Shown piece by piece: positions 9,062-18,482 of a stretch of DNA of 49,618 nucleotides. The DNA comes from Leifsonia sp. CL147. Its GTDB lineage: Bacteria > Actinomycetota > Actinomycetes > Actinomycetales > Microbacteriaceae. The stretch covers positions 219,471 through 269,088 of the forward strand of contig NZ_FOTM01000002.1 of NCBI RefSeq assembly GCF_900114565.1, given 5' to 3'. Under the pieces are notes generated by a model. That model had not been told where the DNA came from. It saw nothing but the letters and a program-made list of their open reading frames with translations, and searched no databases. A program made the position numbers and the translations under genes. How positions within the stretch are numbered: position 1 is the stretch's first letter; every line of letters begins with the position of its first letter.

Positions 9062-10855
9062 ATGACAGATTCAGCTCCGGGCGGCAACAGGAACGCCACC
9101 CCCGCCTCCCACCCGGCCGTGACGTACCCGTCGCGGCTCGGTCCTGCCGAGCGCGCGGCCGCGATCTCGGCGCTCAAGAACACCGAGCTCGACATCCTGG
9201 TCGTGGGCGGCGGCATCGTCGGCGCGGGCTCGGCCGTGGACGCCGCGACGCGCGGCCTGACCACGGGCCTCGTCGAGGCGCGCGACTTCGCCTCCGGAAC
9301 CTCCAGCCGCTCCTCGAAGCTGGTGCACGGCGGCATCCGCTATCTCGAACAGCTCGACTTCCGGCTCGTCCGGGAGGCCCTCATCGAGCGCGGCCTGCTG
9401 CTGCAGCGCATCGCGCCGCACCTGGTGAAGCCGGTGCGCTTCCTGTACCCGCTGCACCAGCGCGTGTGGGAGCGCTTCTACGTGGGCGCCGGGATGATGC
9501 TGTACGACATCTTCTCCTACACCGGCGGGCGCCCTCCCGGCGTCCCGCACCACCGGCACCTGAGCAGGCGGCAGGTGCTGAACGCCATCCCGTCGCTGAA
9601 CAAGAACGCGCTCGTGGGCGGGATCACGTACTACGACGCCCAGGTGGATGACGCCCGCTACGTCGCGAACCTGGTCCGCACTGCGGCGCACTACGGCGCG
9701 CACGTGGCTCCCCGCGTGCGGGTCGAAGGCTTCATCAAGGTCGGCGAGCGCGTCGTCGGCGTGCGGGCGCACGACCTGGAGACCGACGAGCGGTTCGACA
9801 TCCGCGCGAAGCAGGTCGTCAACGCGACAGGCGTGTGGACGGACGACACCCAGGCGATGGTGGGCGAGCGCGGCCAGTTCAAGGTGCGCGCATCCAAGGG
9901 CATCCACCTCGTCGTGCCGCGCGACCGGTTCCAGTCGAAGATGGGCCTGCTGCTGCGCACGGAGAAGAGCGTGCTGTTCGTCATCCCGTGGGGCCGCCAT
10001 TGGCTGATCGGTACGACCGACACCGACTGGCACCTCGACAAAGCGCACCCGGCGGCGACCGCGGTCGACATCGACTACCTGCTCGCGCACGTGAACGAGG
10101 TGCTGAACGTCCCGCTGACCCGAGAGGATGTGGAGGGCGTCTACGCCGGACTGCGTCCGCTGCTCGCCGGCGAGTCCGAGCAGACGTCGAAGCTCTCGCG
10201 CGAGCACCTGGTCGCCCACTCGGTGCCCGGCCTCGTCGTGATCGCCGGCGGCAAGTGGACGACGTACCGCGTGATGGCGAAGGATGCCGTGGATGCCGCG
10301 GTGAGCGCGCTCGACGGGCGCATCCCCGAGTCCACCACGATGGAGATCCCGCTGGTCGGCGCGGAGGGCTACCAGGCGGCGTGGAACCGCCGGTACCGGA
10401 TCGCGCAGGAGTCGGGGCTGCACGTCGCGCGGATCGAGCACCTGCTGAACCGGTACGGAACGTTCGCCGAGGACATCCTCGCGCTCATCCGCGAGGACCC
10501 GTCCCTCGCCGACGCGCTGCCCGGCGCCGACGACTACGTCGGGGCGGAGGTCGTCTATGCGGCCACCCACGAGGGCGCCCTGCACCTGGAGGACGTGCTC
10601 GCTCGACGGACGCGCATCTCTATCGAGGCGTGGGACCGCGGCGCGTCCGCGGCCCCGGTCGCAGCCTCCCTGATGGCGCGGGTGCTCGGCTGGGACGCCG
10701 GCCGGGAGGACCGCGAGGTGCGCACGTACCTCAAGCGCGTCGAGGCCGAACGCGCCAGCCAGCTGCAGCCCGACGACGAGTCCGCCGACCGCATCCGGCT
10801 CGAGGCCCCCGACATCGTCGAGGTGGATGCCGCAGCGGCGAAGTCGCAGTCGTAA
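9062..10855 (+). CDS. glpD: FAD-dependent glycerol-3-phosphate dehydrogenase
   Basis: A 597-residue flavoprotein that oxidises glycerol 3-phosphate to dihydroxyacetone phosphate, passing electrons to the respiratory quinone pool at the membrane. The FAD-binding Rossmann motif VVGGGIVGAGSA is at 47-58, followed by GLVEARDFASGTSSRSSKLVHGGIRY, which is very characteristic of GlpD/GlpA. The C-terminal 120 residues match the GlpD capping domain. The ATG at 9062 follows GGGAGGGAG. No glpF or glpK lies next to it. A strong hairpin follows at 10884-10922. Confidence 0.95.
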   Translation: MTDSAPGGNRNATPASHPAVTYPSRLGPAERAAAISALKNTELDILVVGGGIVGAGSAVDAATRGLTTGLVEARDFASGTSSRSSKLVHGGIRYLEQLDFRLVREALIERGLLLQRIAPHLVKPVRFLYPLHQRVWERFYVGAGMMLYDIFSYTGGRPPGVPHHRHLSRRQVLNAIPSLNKNALVGGITYYDAQVDDARYVANLVRTAAHYGAHVAPRVRVEGFIKVGERVVGVRAHDLETDERFDIRAKQVVNATGVWTDDTQAMVGERGQFKVRASKGIHLVVPRDRFQSKMGLLLRTEKSVLFVIPWGRHWLIGTTDTDWHLDKAHPAATAVDIDYLLAHVNEVLNVPLTREDVEGVYAGLRPLLAGESEQTSKLSREHLVAHSVPGLVVIAGGKWTTYRVMAKDAVDAAVSALDGRIPESTTMEIPLVGAEGYQAAWNRRYRIAQESGLHVARIEHLLNRYGTFAEDILALIREDPSLADALPGADDYVGAEVVYAATHEGALHLEDVLARRTRISIEAWDRGASAAPVAASLMARVLGWDAGREDREVRTYLKRVEAERASQLQPDDESADRIRLEAPDIVEVDAAAAKSQS

Positions 10856-10883
10856 GCCCCGCGCGGCCGGAGTTCGGAGGCCG

Positions 10884-10922
10884 GGCGGCCTTCCGCGGAG
10901 AGCGATCTCCCGGAGGGCCGCC
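10884..10922 (+). terminator. Hairpin downstream of glpD
   Basis: A 12-bp stem with one G-T pair (10884-10895 with 10911-10922) continues into an inner GGAGA/TCTCC stem with a GCGA tetraloop. It lacks a T-run, as is common in this GC range. Confidence 0.65.
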
Positions 10923-10984
10923 GCGCGCCTCCGGGTAGACTGGAACCGCACCCCAAGGCCGGCGGACCCGGCGGATGGAGACGG

Positions 10985-11518
10985 ATGATGGTAGACGTTC
11001 GACGGGTCAAACTGCCCGGGGTCGGGGTGCTGCACACGTTCGTGACCGACGACGGCGGCAAGGTCGGCGTCATCGCGCACCGCTCCGGTCACAGCGACCT
11101 GATCACCTTCTCGGACCACGAGGACGGGGCCGACGTCACCAAGGTCTCCCTGCGGCTCAACGAGGACGAGGCGCACACCCTCGCCGAGCTGCTCGGCGGC
11201 ACGCAGATCACCGAGGCGCTGACGGCGCTCGATCAGATCCCGGGCCTCAGCATCGACTGGTTCACCGTCGACTACGACGACTACATCGCCGGGCAGCAGC
11301 TCGGCGCCCCCGGCGACCGCGGCTTCGTCGGGCTCACGGTCGTCGCGGTGGTGCGCGGCGACTCCGCGAACCCGGCGCCCGCTCCCGACTTCAAGGTCTT
11401 CCCGGGGGACACCCTCGTGGTGGCCGGGACGCCGGAGAAGGTCGCGAAGGCGTTCTCGTTCTTCCGCACGGGCGAGGTCGCCCACCGGGTCACCGCCGAC
11501 GCGCCGCCCGGAGGCTGA
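10985..11518 (+). CDS. TrkA-C/RCK_C regulatory subunit of cation:proton antiporter (KhtT-like)
   Basis: A 177-residue soluble protein. Residues 1-70 form a KhtT-like N-terminal domain (VDVRRVKLPGVGVLHTF, then FSDHEDG). Residues about 105-175 form an RCK_C/TrkA-C domain with the usual pattern GLTVVAVVRG, DFKVFPGDTLVVAGTPEKV. It is six bases upstream of the antiporter gene, the arrangement of KhtT-KhtU, in which KhtT gates a K+/H+ antiporter in response to ligand. TAGACT at 10936-10941 is a likely -10 element. Either of two consecutive ATGs (10985, 10988) could be the start. Confidence 0.85.
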   Translation: MMVDVRRVKLPGVGVLHTFVTDDGGKVGVIAHRSGHSDLITFSDHEDGADVTKVSLRLNEDEAHTLAELLGGTQITEALTALDQIPGLSIDWFTVDYDDYIAGQQLGAPGDRGFVGLTVVAVVRGDSANPAPAPDFKVFPGDTLVVAGTPEKVAKAFSFFRTGEVAHRVTADAPPGG

Positions 11519-11524
11519 TCGACG

Positions 11525-12838
11525 ATGCATCTCGGCGCAGACCTCATCGTTCTCGGGATCCTCCTGCTCGTCGCGTACGTGCTCGGGCGCCTCGGCCGGC
11601 TGGTGGGTCTCCCCGCGATTCCGATCTACATGATCGTCGGCCTGCTCGCCAGCCCGCACACCGGCTGGTTCCCCCTCAACTTCGACAGCAGCTACATCGA
11701 GCTCATCGCGATCTTCGGGCTCATCCTGCTGCTCTTCACCCTGGGCCTGGAGTTCGATCAGGACGAGTTCTTCGGCAATTTCGGCAAGCTGATCGTCTCC
11801 GGCGGCTCGTACATCCTCCTCAACATGGGCGTCGGGCTGGCATTCGGCTTCTGGGTCGGGTGGGGGACCCGGGAAGCGCTGATCATCGCCGGGATGACCG
11901 CCACATCCTCGTCCGCGATCGTCACCAAGCTGCTCATCGAGCTGCGGCGGCTCGCGAACAGAGAGACGCCGATGATCCTCGGCGTGACCGTCGTCGAGGA
12001 CATCTTCATCGCGATCTACCTGGCCATCGTGTCGGTGGTGCTGAGCGGCGAGACCGACTTCTGGCCGGTCGTCGGGAAGCTCACGGTCGCGTTCGTCTTC
12101 CTGGTGGTGATGTTCGCCCTCGCCCGGTTCGGCGGCCGGTTCGTCTCGCGGCTCTTCCGCACGAAGGACGACGAGCTGTTCACCATCCTGTTCTTCGGCT
12201 TCGCGGTGCTGTTCGCCGGCGTCGGCGAGGTCCTCGGCGTCACCGACGCGATCGGCGCGTTCCTGATCGGGCTGGTCCTGGGCGCGACCAGGTTCCGCAA
12301 CAAGATCGAGCACATCGCGATCCCGCTGCGCGATCTCTTCGCGGCCTTCTTCTTCCTGAACTTCGGGCTGGCGCTGAACCCCGGCCTGTTCCCGTCGGTC
12401 CTCGTCCCCGTCCTGCTCGCGGTGCTGATGACGATCGTGCTCAACATCGCCGCCGGGCAGTTCGTGGCGTGGATCAACGGGATGGGCGTCCAGGGCGGCA
12501 TCAACACCACCGCGATCCTGCAGAACCGTGGAGAGTTCGCGCTCATCCTCGCGACCCTGTCGCTGTCGGCCGGGCTGGATGCGCGCATCCAGCCGTTCGC
12601 CGGTCTCTACGTGCTCATCATGGCCGTCGCCGGCCCCATCCTCGCAGCGAACTCCGAGAGGATCGGTGCGATGATCCTACGGGCCGGCCCGAGGCGCCGG
12701 CGCGAACGGAAGAAGAGGCACGCCCCCATGATCGACGAGGAGATCGCGCTCGTGGATGCGGCCACGGCCGACGTCGACCGGATGGTCGAGCAGGCGATGC
12801 TGCAGCAGGACGCCGGCGGAGAACGGGAACGGGACTGA
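11525..12838 (+). CDS. CPA2-family cation:proton antiporter (KhtU/KefB-like)
   Basis: A 437-residue integral membrane protein with roughly 12-13 helices and a short charged cytoplasmic tail of about 50 residues. Features of the CPA2/KefB group include GRLGRLVGLPAIPIYMIVGLLASPHTGW near the N-terminus, LFTLGLEFDQDEF, and GMTATSSSAIVTKLLIEL. It lacks the C-terminal TrkA-N domain of KefB/KefC, consistent with regulation by the separate RCK_C protein encoded just upstream. GGAGG at the end of the preceding gene serves as ribosome binding site. Expected role: K+ (or Na+) efflux coupled to proton entry for pH and ion homeostasis. Confidence 0.9.
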   Translation: MHLGADLIVLGILLLVAYVLGRLGRLVGLPAIPIYMIVGLLASPHTGWFPLNFDSSYIELIAIFGLILLLFTLGLEFDQDEFFGNFGKLIVSGGSYILLNMGVGLAFGFWVGWGTREALIIAGMTATSSSAIVTKLLIELRRLANRETPMILGVTVVEDIFIAIYLAIVSVVLSGETDFWPVVGKLTVAFVFLVVMFALARFGGRFVSRLFRTKDDELFTILFFGFAVLFAGVGEVLGVTDAIGAFLIGLVLGATRFRNKIEHIAIPLRDLFAAFFFLNFGLALNPGLFPSVLVPVLLAVLMTIVLNIAAGQFVAWINGMGVQGGINTTAILQNRGEFALILATLSLSAGLDARIQPFAGLYVLIMAVAGPILAANSERIGAMILRAGPRRRRERKKRHAPMIDEEIALVDAATADVDRMVEQAMLQQDAGGERERD

Positions 12839-12894
12839 CCATCGAAACGACCACGGGAGCGTCGACGTCCACCGGCGAGACGACCCTCTTCCAG

Positions 12895-13704
12895 ATGATG
12901 CTGCGCCCCCGCTGGATCGGCGCGCTGGTGTTCGCGCTGCTGCTCGCGGCGGGATTCGCCGCCCTGGGGCAGTGGCAGCTGCAGCGTGCGGTCGACTCCG
13001 GCAAAGCGGTCGAGGCGCCGACCGAGACGGTGCTCCCGCTCGCGCGCGTGGCGACCCCCGGTGCTCCGCTGCACGACATTGCGGTCGGCCAGCTGGTCGA
13101 GTTCACGGGTTCCTTCGTGCCCGGCGACTATCAGCTGCTGCACGGCCGGCTCAACAAGGGCAGAAGCGGCTGGTGGGTGGTCGGCCACGTCAACATCGAG
13201 CGCGGCGACGGCAGCCGTGCCGCGCTCGCCGTCGCACGCGGCTGGGCTCCCGACGAGGCGTCGGCGAAGGCCGCTGTCGCGCGGCTGGCCGAGGCGCCGG
13301 AGACGCCCCAGCGGGTCGTCGGCCGCATCCTCCCCGACGAGCAGCCGGAAGTCCCGACCGACAAGCTGAAGGACCCGACAGGGATGCGGACGCTCGGCAT
13401 CGGCCAGCTCTACAACCTGTGGACGGGCGTCGACGGGATGGACGTGTACGCCGGCTACGTCGTCGAGCGCGGCGCCCCGGACGGCCTGGTGCAGATCGAC
13501 TCTCCGCCGCCGATCGCCCAGACCGAGCTGAACTGGCTCAACGTGTTCTACGCCGCCGAGTGGGCCATCTTCGCCGGATTCGCGGTGTTCCTCTGGTTCC
13601 GGTTGGTGAAGGACGCCAAGCAGCGCGAGGACGAGGAGCGGGAGCCGGCGGCGCAGGCTGTGCTCTCCGCCAAGAACGGGGCCACCGCAGGGAACGTAGA
13701 ATAG
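12895..13704 (+). CDS. SURF1 family protein
   Basis: A SURF1-type protein with one helix at the N-terminus (RPRWIGALVFALLLAAGFAALGQWQLQR) and one near the C-terminus (WAIFAGFAVFLWFRLV), flanking an external domain containing FTGSFVPGDYQLLHGR and VYAGYVVERG. SURF1 proteins assist haem-copper oxidase assembly. I use the ATG at 12895 (269 residues). No ATG, GTG or TTG exists in the frame for some distance upstream and no clear ribosome site precedes it. A CTG at 12835 overlaps the antiporter stop as CTGA and would add 20 residues, so a non-canonical coupled start is possible. Confidence 0.85.
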   Translation: MMLRPRWIGALVFALLLAAGFAALGQWQLQRAVDSGKAVEAPTETVLPLARVATPGAPLHDIAVGQLVEFTGSFVPGDYQLLHGRLNKGRSGWWVVGHVNIERGDGSRAALAVARGWAPDEASAKAAVARLAEAPETPQRVVGRILPDEQPEVPTDKLKDPTGMRTLGIGQLYNLWTGVDGMDVYAGYVVERGAPDGLVQIDSPPPIAQTELNWLNVFYAAEWAIFAGFAVFLWFRLVKDAKQREDEEREPAAQAVLSAKNGATAGNVE

Positions 13705-13708
13705 CTGC

Positions 13709-14158
13709 ATGCCCCTCGCCCCGAAGCTCGAAGACTTCCCGAAGATCCGCAGGGCGCTCCGGTTCTACCAGGTGTTCGCGTACGTCACCGGCATCATGCT
13801 GCTCCTCCTCTGCAGCGAGATGGTCGTGAAGTACGGGCTCGGCTACGAGCTCTACGCGTTCAGCAACTACGGCGTCTTCACGTTCGTGCCGGTCAAGAAC
13901 GCGGTCGCCCCGACCGGTGTGGATCTGAGCACCGGCATCCTGATCGCTCACGGCTGGCTCTACGTCGTGTACCTGTTCTCGGACTTCCGGCTCTGGACGC
14001 TGATGCGCTGGCCGTTCGCGAAGTTCGTCATGATCGCCCTCGGCGGCGTGGTGCCGTTCCTCTCGTTCTTCGTGGAGGCGCGCATCACCAAGCAGGTGCG
14101 GTCCTACCTGGCCGGCCGGGAGGCCGAAGCCGCGATCCCCGTGGAGGCGACAAATTAG
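13709..14158 (+). CDS. DUF3817 domain membrane protein
   Basis: A 149-residue protein with about three to four helices, matching the DUF3817 family: [24 protein letters not shown] near the N-terminus, then [15 protein letters not shown] and [16 protein letters not shown]. No biochemical role is established for the family. TAGAAT at 13697-13702 ends six bases before the ATG, suggesting a leaderless transcript that starts inside the end of the SURF1 gene. It is followed 10 bp later by guaA. Confidence 0.88.
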   Translation: MPLAPKLEDFPKIRRALRFYQVFAYVTGIMLLLLCSEMVVKYGLGYELYAFSNYGVFTFVPVKNAVAPTGVDLSTGILIAHGWLYVVYLFSDFRLWTLMRWPFAKFVMIALGGVVPFLSFFVEARITKQVRSYLAGREAEAAIPVEATN

Positions 14159-14168
14159 CGGAGAATCC

Positions 14169-15791
14169 ATGAGTGCAGACCCTGCGTTCACCGATGTCCT
14201 GAGCGGGGCCGACTCCGCGAACCCGTCCGGGCCCGTCCTCGTCGTCGATTTCGGCGCGCAATACGCGCAGCTGATCGCCCGCCGGGTGCGGGAAGCGAAC
14301 GTGTACTCCGAGATCGTGCCGCACACGGTGACGGCTGCCGAGATCGCGGCAAAGCGCCCCTCCGGCATCGTGCTGTCCGGCGGACCCTCATCGGTCTACG
14401 AGGAGGGCGCACCGCGGCTCGACGAGGCGATCTTCGACCTCGGCGTGCCGGTGCTCGGCATCTGCTACGGCTTCCAGATCATGGCGACCGCCCTGGGCGG
14501 AGAGGTCGCGAAGACGGGGCAGCGGGAGTACGGGTCGACGGCCGTGCGCATCGCCGACGGCGCCCGGTCCGGCAGCCTGCTCGACGGGCAGCCGGAGGAG
14601 CAGACCGCCTGGATGAGCCACGGCGACTCCGTCGCCCGGGCGCCCGAGGGCTTCGAGGTCCTGGCGTCGACCGAGGGGACGCCGGTCGCGGCGTTCGCCA
14701 ACGACGCACGCCGCCTGTACGGCGTGCAGTGGCATCCCGAGGTCAAGCACTCGACGTACGGGCAGGCGGTGCTGGAGAACTTCCTGCACCGCGCAGCCGG
14801 CATCCCCGCCGACTGGAACAGCGGCAACGTGATCGCCGACCAGGTGGCCGCCATCCGTGCGCAGGTCGGCTCCGGCCGGGTCATCTGCGCGCTCTCCGGC
14901 GGCGTCGACTCCGCCGTCGCCGCTGCGCTCGTCCACGAGGCGGTCGGCGACCAGCTGGTGTGCGTCTTCGTCGACCACGGACTGCTCCGCAAGGACGAGG
15001 CGCGCCAGGTCGAAGAGGACTACGTCGCGGCCACCGGGGTGCGCCTCGTGACCGTGAACGCGCAGAAGCAGTTCCTGGATGCGCTCGCCGGCGTCAGCGA
15101 CCCGGAGACCAAGCGGAAGATCATCGGCCGGGAGTTCATCCGCGTCTTCGAGAAGGCCCAGGCCGACCTGATCGCCGAAGCGGCGAGCGAGGGCGACCCG
15201 ATTCGGTTCCTCGTCCAGGGAACGCTTTACCCGGACGTGGTCGAGTCCGGCGGCGGTGCCGGAACCGCGAACATCAAGAGCCACCACAACGTGGGCGGGC
15301 TGCCGGAGGACCTCCAGTTCGAGCTGGTCGAGCCGCTCCGCACCCTGTTCAAGGACGAGGTGCGAGCGATCGGACGCGAGCTGGGACTTCCCGAGGCGAT
15401 CGTCGGCCGCCAGCCGTTCCCCGGGCCGGGTCTCGGCATCCGCATCGTCGGAGAGGTCACGCAGGAGCGCCTCGACCTGCTGCGCGACGCGGATGCGATC
15501 GTGCGGGCCGAGCTGACGGCCGCGGGCCTCGACGCGGAGATCTGGCAGTGCCCCGTGGTGCTGCTCGCGGACGTCCGCTCGGTCGGCGTCCAGGGCGACG
15601 GTCGCACCTACGGGCACCCGATCGTCCTGCGGCCGGTGTCGAGCGAGGATGCGATGACCGCGGACTGGACGCGCCTCCCGTACGAGCTGCTCGCGAAGAT
15701 CTCGAACCGCATCACCAACGAGGTGGACGGTGTGAACCGGGTCGTGCTCGATGTGACGTCGAAGCCGCCGGGAACGATCGAGTGGGAGTGA
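14169..15791 (+). CDS. guaA: GMP synthase (glutamine-hydrolysing)
   Basis: GuaA converts XMP to GMP using ATP and glutamine. The 540-residue protein has an N-terminal class I glutamine amidotransferase domain with nucleophile Cys99 (GICYGFQ) and the His189/Glu191 pair in QWHPEVKH. The ATP-pyrophosphatase domain has the PP-loop [10 protein letters not shown] at 241-250. The C-terminal dimerisation domain contains [14 protein letters not shown] and ends [13 protein letters not shown], the standard GuaA terminus. GCGGAGA precedes the ATG. Together with guaB in this window it completes IMP to GMP. Confidence 0.97.
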   Translation: MSADPAFTDVLSGADSANPSGPVLVVDFGAQYAQLIARRVREANVYSEIVPHTVTAAEIAAKRPSGIVLSGGPSSVYEEGAPRLDEAIFDLGVPVLGICYGFQIMATALGGEVAKTGQREYGSTAVRIADGARSGSLLDGQPEEQTAWMSHGDSVARAPEGFEVLASTEGTPVAAFANDARRLYGVQWHPEVKHSTYGQAVLENFLHRAAGIPADWNSGNVIADQVAAIRAQVGSGRVICALSGGVDSAVAAALVHEAVGDQLVCVFVDHGLLRKDEARQVEEDYVAATGVRLVTVNAQKQFLDALAGVSDPETKRKIIGREFIRVFEKAQADLIAEAASEGDPIRFLVQGTLYPDVVESGGGAGTANIKSHHNVGGLPEDLQFELVEPLRTLFKDEVRAIGRELGLPEAIVGRQPFPGPGLGIRIVGEVTQERLDLLRDADAIVRAELTAAGLDAEIWQCPVVLLADVRSVGVQGDGRTYGHPIVLRPVSSEDAMTADWTRLPYELLAKISNRITNEVDGVNRVVLDVTSKPPGTIEWE

Positions 15792-15820
15792 CACTGCGTA
15801 GCAGCCGCTCCTGAAGCGAC

Positions 15821-15856
15821 AGAAGGGCCGCCGTGCGATCGCACGGCGGCCCTTCT
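15821..15856. terminator. Bidirectional terminator after guaA
   Basis: A perfect inverted repeat with 18-nt arms and no spacer (15821-15838 with 15839-15856). It begins AGAAGGGCCG and ends CGGCCCTTCT, between the convergent guaA and Bax inhibitor-like genes. In the folded RNA the central bases form the loop. Confidence 0.85.
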
Positions 15857-15901
15857 GTGTCCGGCGCTCTGTCGCGGGTGGGCGACAGTTGCGGGAGAGC
15901 G

Positions 15902-16693
15902 TCAGTTGCGGGAGAGGGCGAAGATGCGCAGCAGCTCCAGGTAGAGCCAGACGACGGTCACCATGATGCCGAAGGCGCCGGCCCAGCCGTAGGCGCGCGG
16001 GGCGCGGTTCTTGACCCCGCGCTGGATGGCGTCGAAGTCGAGCACGAGCGAGTACGCGCACATGATGACGACGAGGACACCGATCACGAGCCCGAGCGGG
16101 ATGCCGAAGATGTGGAACGATCCCCGGAGACCCCACGGGTCGTTCACGGCTCCGGTGACGATCAGCACCAGGTTGATGATCGAGAACAGGAAGTAGCCGA
16201 TCATGGCGACGAGGAAGATCTTCGTCGCGCGCGCCGACGCCCGGATCTTGCCGCTCGCGAAGAGCGCCAGCGTCACACCGACGACGACGACCGTGCCGAT
16301 GACCGCCTGGATGACGACTCCGCCGGCGAAGGCCTCGTAGAACCGGGAGATGCCGCCGATGGCGACACCCTCTGCCGCGGCGTACGCCAAGGTCAGGCCG
16401 GCCGACGGCAGCTTCTTGCGGTTGCGGAAGATGTTGACGAAGGCGAGCACGAGACCCGCCACGAGGCCGAGGATCCAGAGACCGGGGACGATCCAGCCGA
16501 CGGCCGCGCCCACGAGGAGGACGGCGAAGGCGGCGACGGTCTTCCGGATGGTGTCCTCGACCGTCATCCGGTCGGTCTCGACCGCGGTCGCCGAGGGGGC
16601 TTCGTACAGCTCCTGCAGCTGCTCGGCGGAGGCCGTGGTGGGCGTGTTGCGGAAGGCGGGGCTCTGAGAGAAAGCCGGGTTGGACGTTGCCAT
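15902..16693 (-). CDS. Bax inhibitor-1/YccA family membrane protein
   Basis: A 263-residue protein with a polar N-terminal tail of about 50 residues and seven predicted helices, as in the actinobacterial Bax inhibitor-1-like group. Recognisable stretches are MTVEDTIRKTVAAFAVLLVGAA near residue 43, NRKKLPSAGLTLAYAAAEGV and, close to the C-terminus, LDFDAIQRGVKNRAPRAYGW. Bacterial members include pH-dependent calcium leak channels such as BsYetJ; the role here is not known. GAGGA three bases before the ATG is a good ribosome site. Confidence 0.88.
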   Translation of the reverse strand: MATSNPAFSQSPAFRNTPTTASAEQLQELYEAPSATAVETDRMTVEDTIRKTVAAFAVLLVGAAVGWIVPGLWILGLVAGLVLAFVNIFRNRKKLPSAGLTLAYAAAEGVAIGGISRFYEAFAGGVVIQAVIGTVVVVGVTLALFASGKIRASARATKIFLVAMIGYFLFSIINLVLIVTGAVNDPWGLRGSFHIFGIPLGLVIGVLVVIMCAYSLVLDFDAIQRGVKNRAPRAYGWAGAFGIMVTVVWLYLELLRIFALSRN

Positions 16694-16728
16694 GATTCCT
16701 CGCTAGGTCGGACGACGGGAGGTCGTGT

Positions 16729-17280
16729 TCAGTCCAATCTATTCGTTTCTTTTCTGAGCGTTCTGACAGATTGCCATGAATCCCATCGGACGGCGATCCA
16801 GCGGGCGAGCCATGCGGACGCGGCGACTACCACGCTGGTGGTCAGGATGGTGACCCAGCCCTCCTGGTAGTCGTGCACGAAGCCCGGCAGGACGACGCTC
16901 CACACCACCGGGAGGGCGAGAGCGGCGAACGCGGGGAGGGGACGCAGCCGCACGAGCAGCCAGGCGGCGAGGGCGATCGCGTAGCACCAGGCGAATCCTG
17001 AGCCGCCGAGCATCAGCCAGGTGAAGCCGAGGACCGGAACGGGCACCGCCACACGCCGTCCGATGGTGGAGGGCAGGATCGCCCATCCCGCCGGCTGCAT
17101 CAGCGAGCCGAGGAGGAGCAGGGGGAGGCTGTACGCGGTCGTTCCGAGGATGCAGGCCGTCCCGACGACGATCAGCGTCAGCCCGACGATCAGCCGGGGG
17201 CGATACGCGCCCCAGCGCAGGGTGAGCAGCGACGCCGGCTCGACCCAGCGGGTCTGCGTCGCGGGCGGGTCGGCGGGCAC
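16729..17280 (-). CDS. Hypothetical multispanning membrane protein
   Basis: A 183-residue protein with about five to six hydrophobic segments (for example PRLIVGLTLIVVGTACILG and AWLLVRLRPLPAFAALALPVV). No family is recognised. The long open frame continues upstream but is antisense to the phosphodiesterase gene. I chose the GTG at 17280 because CAGAAT (17287-17292 on the plus coordinates) ends six bases before it, as in a leaderless promoter, and the hydrophobic protein begins there. Confidence 0.62.
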   Translation of the reverse strand: MPADPPATQTRWVEPASLLTLRWGAYRPRLIVGLTLIVVGTACILGTTAYSLPLLLLGSLMQPAGWAILPSTIGRRVAVPVPVLGFTWLMLGGSGFAWCYAIALAAWLLVRLRPLPAFAALALPVVWSVVLPGFVHDYQEGWVTILTTSVVVAASAWLARWIAVRWDSWQSVRTLRKETNRLD

Positions 17281-17286
17281 GGGTCG

Positions 17287-17337
17287 ATTCTGGCATCCCC
17301 CGGGTGCGGTCGGCGGCAGGAACGCGCGGGCTAGGAT
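17287..17337. promoter_or_regulatory. Divergent pair of leaderless-type -10 elements
   Basis: CAGAAT on the minus strand (17287-17292) and TAGGAT on the plus strand (17332-17337) each end exactly six bases before a start codon (GTG at 17280 and ATG at 17344). No Shine-Dalgarno sequence fits in either gap, so both transcripts probably begin at or next to the start codon. Confidence 0.55.
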
Positions 17338-17343
17338 CGGCCC

Positions 17344-18411
17344 ATGCGTGCGCGAACGGCCCCGATGGTCATCGGACACCGGGGTGCGCCGGGCTACCGG
17401 CCGGAGCACACGCGCGGCTCGTACGAGCTCGCGCTGCAGCTGAGGGCGGACGCCGTGGAGCCGGACATCGTCGCCACGAAGGACGGCGTCCTGGTGCTGC
17501 GGCACGAGAACGAGATCTCGGGCACCACCGACGTCGCGGGCCATCCCGAGTTCGCGGATCGGCGAACGACCAAGGAGATCGACGGCGTCGCCCTGACCGG
17601 CTGGTTCACGGAGGACTTCACCTGGGACGAGTTGTCGACCCTGCGTGCGCGGGAGCGCATCCCGGCGCTGCGGCAGAACAGCTCGACGTTCGACGGCCAC
17701 TATCCGCTGCTGCGCCTGCGCGACCTGCTGGAGCTGATCGAACGCGCCGGCGAGGCCCCTGGACGCTCTCCGGGCCTTGTCGCCGAGCTGAAGCACGCGA
17801 CGTACTTCGAAGCCGCAGGGCTCCCGCTCGACGAGCTGCTCCTCGCGGAGTTCGCGGAGGCGGGCTGGTCGGATCGCCCGGGCGTCGTGGTGGAGAGCTT
17901 CGAGCGCACGGTCCTCGGGCAGTTGCACGCCCGCGGCTTCCGCGGCCGCCGCGTCTACCTGCTGGAGGGTGCGGGCGCTCCGGCCGACCGGGTCGCCGCG
18001 CTCGGCTCCTCCGCGCCCGGCTACGACAGCGATCTGACGCTGCGCGGCCTCTACGCGCTCGGCTCGGCGGCGGCATCCCCCGGCGACCGCGTGGACGGGA
18101 TCAGCGTCGAGACCTCTCAGGTGCTCTCCTCCGGCTCGGTCTCGGTAGCGCTCTTCGGCGAGGACGATGCCGCGGAGGTCGGCGCGGTGACCTCCGACCT
18201 CGTCGATCTCGCGCACTCGGCGGGCCTCGCGGTGTTCTGCTGGACGCTGCGGCCGGAGAACGGGATGCTGCCCCCCGAGTTCCGGACGGGTGGGCCCGAG
18301 GCGGAATGGGGCGATTGGCGCCGCTTCTTCTCGATCCTCCTGCACTCCGGTGTGGACGGGGTCTTCGCCGATCATCCCGACCTCGCCGTCTCGGTCCGCG
18401 ACGGACTCTGA
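17344..18411 (+). CDS. Glycerophosphodiester phosphodiesterase family protein
   Basis: A 355-residue GDPD-domain enzyme expected to hydrolyse glycerophosphodiesters to glycerol 3-phosphate and an alcohol. The catalytic signature is intact: GHRGAPGYRPEHT with His12, then AVEPDIVATKDGVLVLRHE with Glu40, Asp41 and His54. The end of the barrel contains GLAVFCWTLRPEN and GVDGVFADHPDLAV. No signal peptide is visible, so a cytoplasmic UgpQ/GlpQ2-like role is likely. A -10 like TAGGAT six bases upstream suggests leaderless translation. Confidence 0.9.
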   Translation: MRARTAPMVIGHRGAPGYRPEHTRGSYELALQLRADAVEPDIVATKDGVLVLRHENEISGTTDVAGHPEFADRRTTKEIDGVALTGWFTEDFTWDELSTLRARERIPALRQNSSTFDGHYPLLRLRDLLELIERAGEAPGRSPGLVAELKHATYFEAAGLPLDELLLAEFAEAGWSDRPGVVVESFERTVLGQLHARGFRGRRVYLLEGAGAPADRVAALGSSAPGYDSDLTLRGLYALGSAAASPGDRVDGISVETSQVLSSGSVSVALFGEDDAAEVGAVTSDLVDLAHSAGLAVFCWTLRPENGMLPPEFRTGGPEAEWGDWRRFFSILLHSGVDGVFADHPDLAVSVRDGL

Positions 18412-18482
18412 GGCGTGATCCGCCGCCGCTCGGGCGGCTCCCGGCCGAATGACGGTGGCGGCGACTAAAATCGACTGCAGAC

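Noticed and set aside
9071-12313. A 1080-residue open frame on the minus strand opposite glpD and the antiporter genes
   Set aside because: It is antisense to well-supported genes. Very long shadow frames are expected at this GC content, and the protein is Asp/Arg/Val-rich with no recognisable domain.
12835-12894. CTG start for SURF1 overlapping the antiporter stop
   Set aside because: CTG starts are rare and the ribosome site is too far (about 13 bases). It is kept only as an alternative in the gene entry.
10975-13704. A continuous 909-codon frame ending with SURF1, suggesting a large fusion
   Set aside because: Upstream of residue about 640 it overlaps two good genes in another frame and is Arg-rich. 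The SURF1 protein proper starts near 12895.
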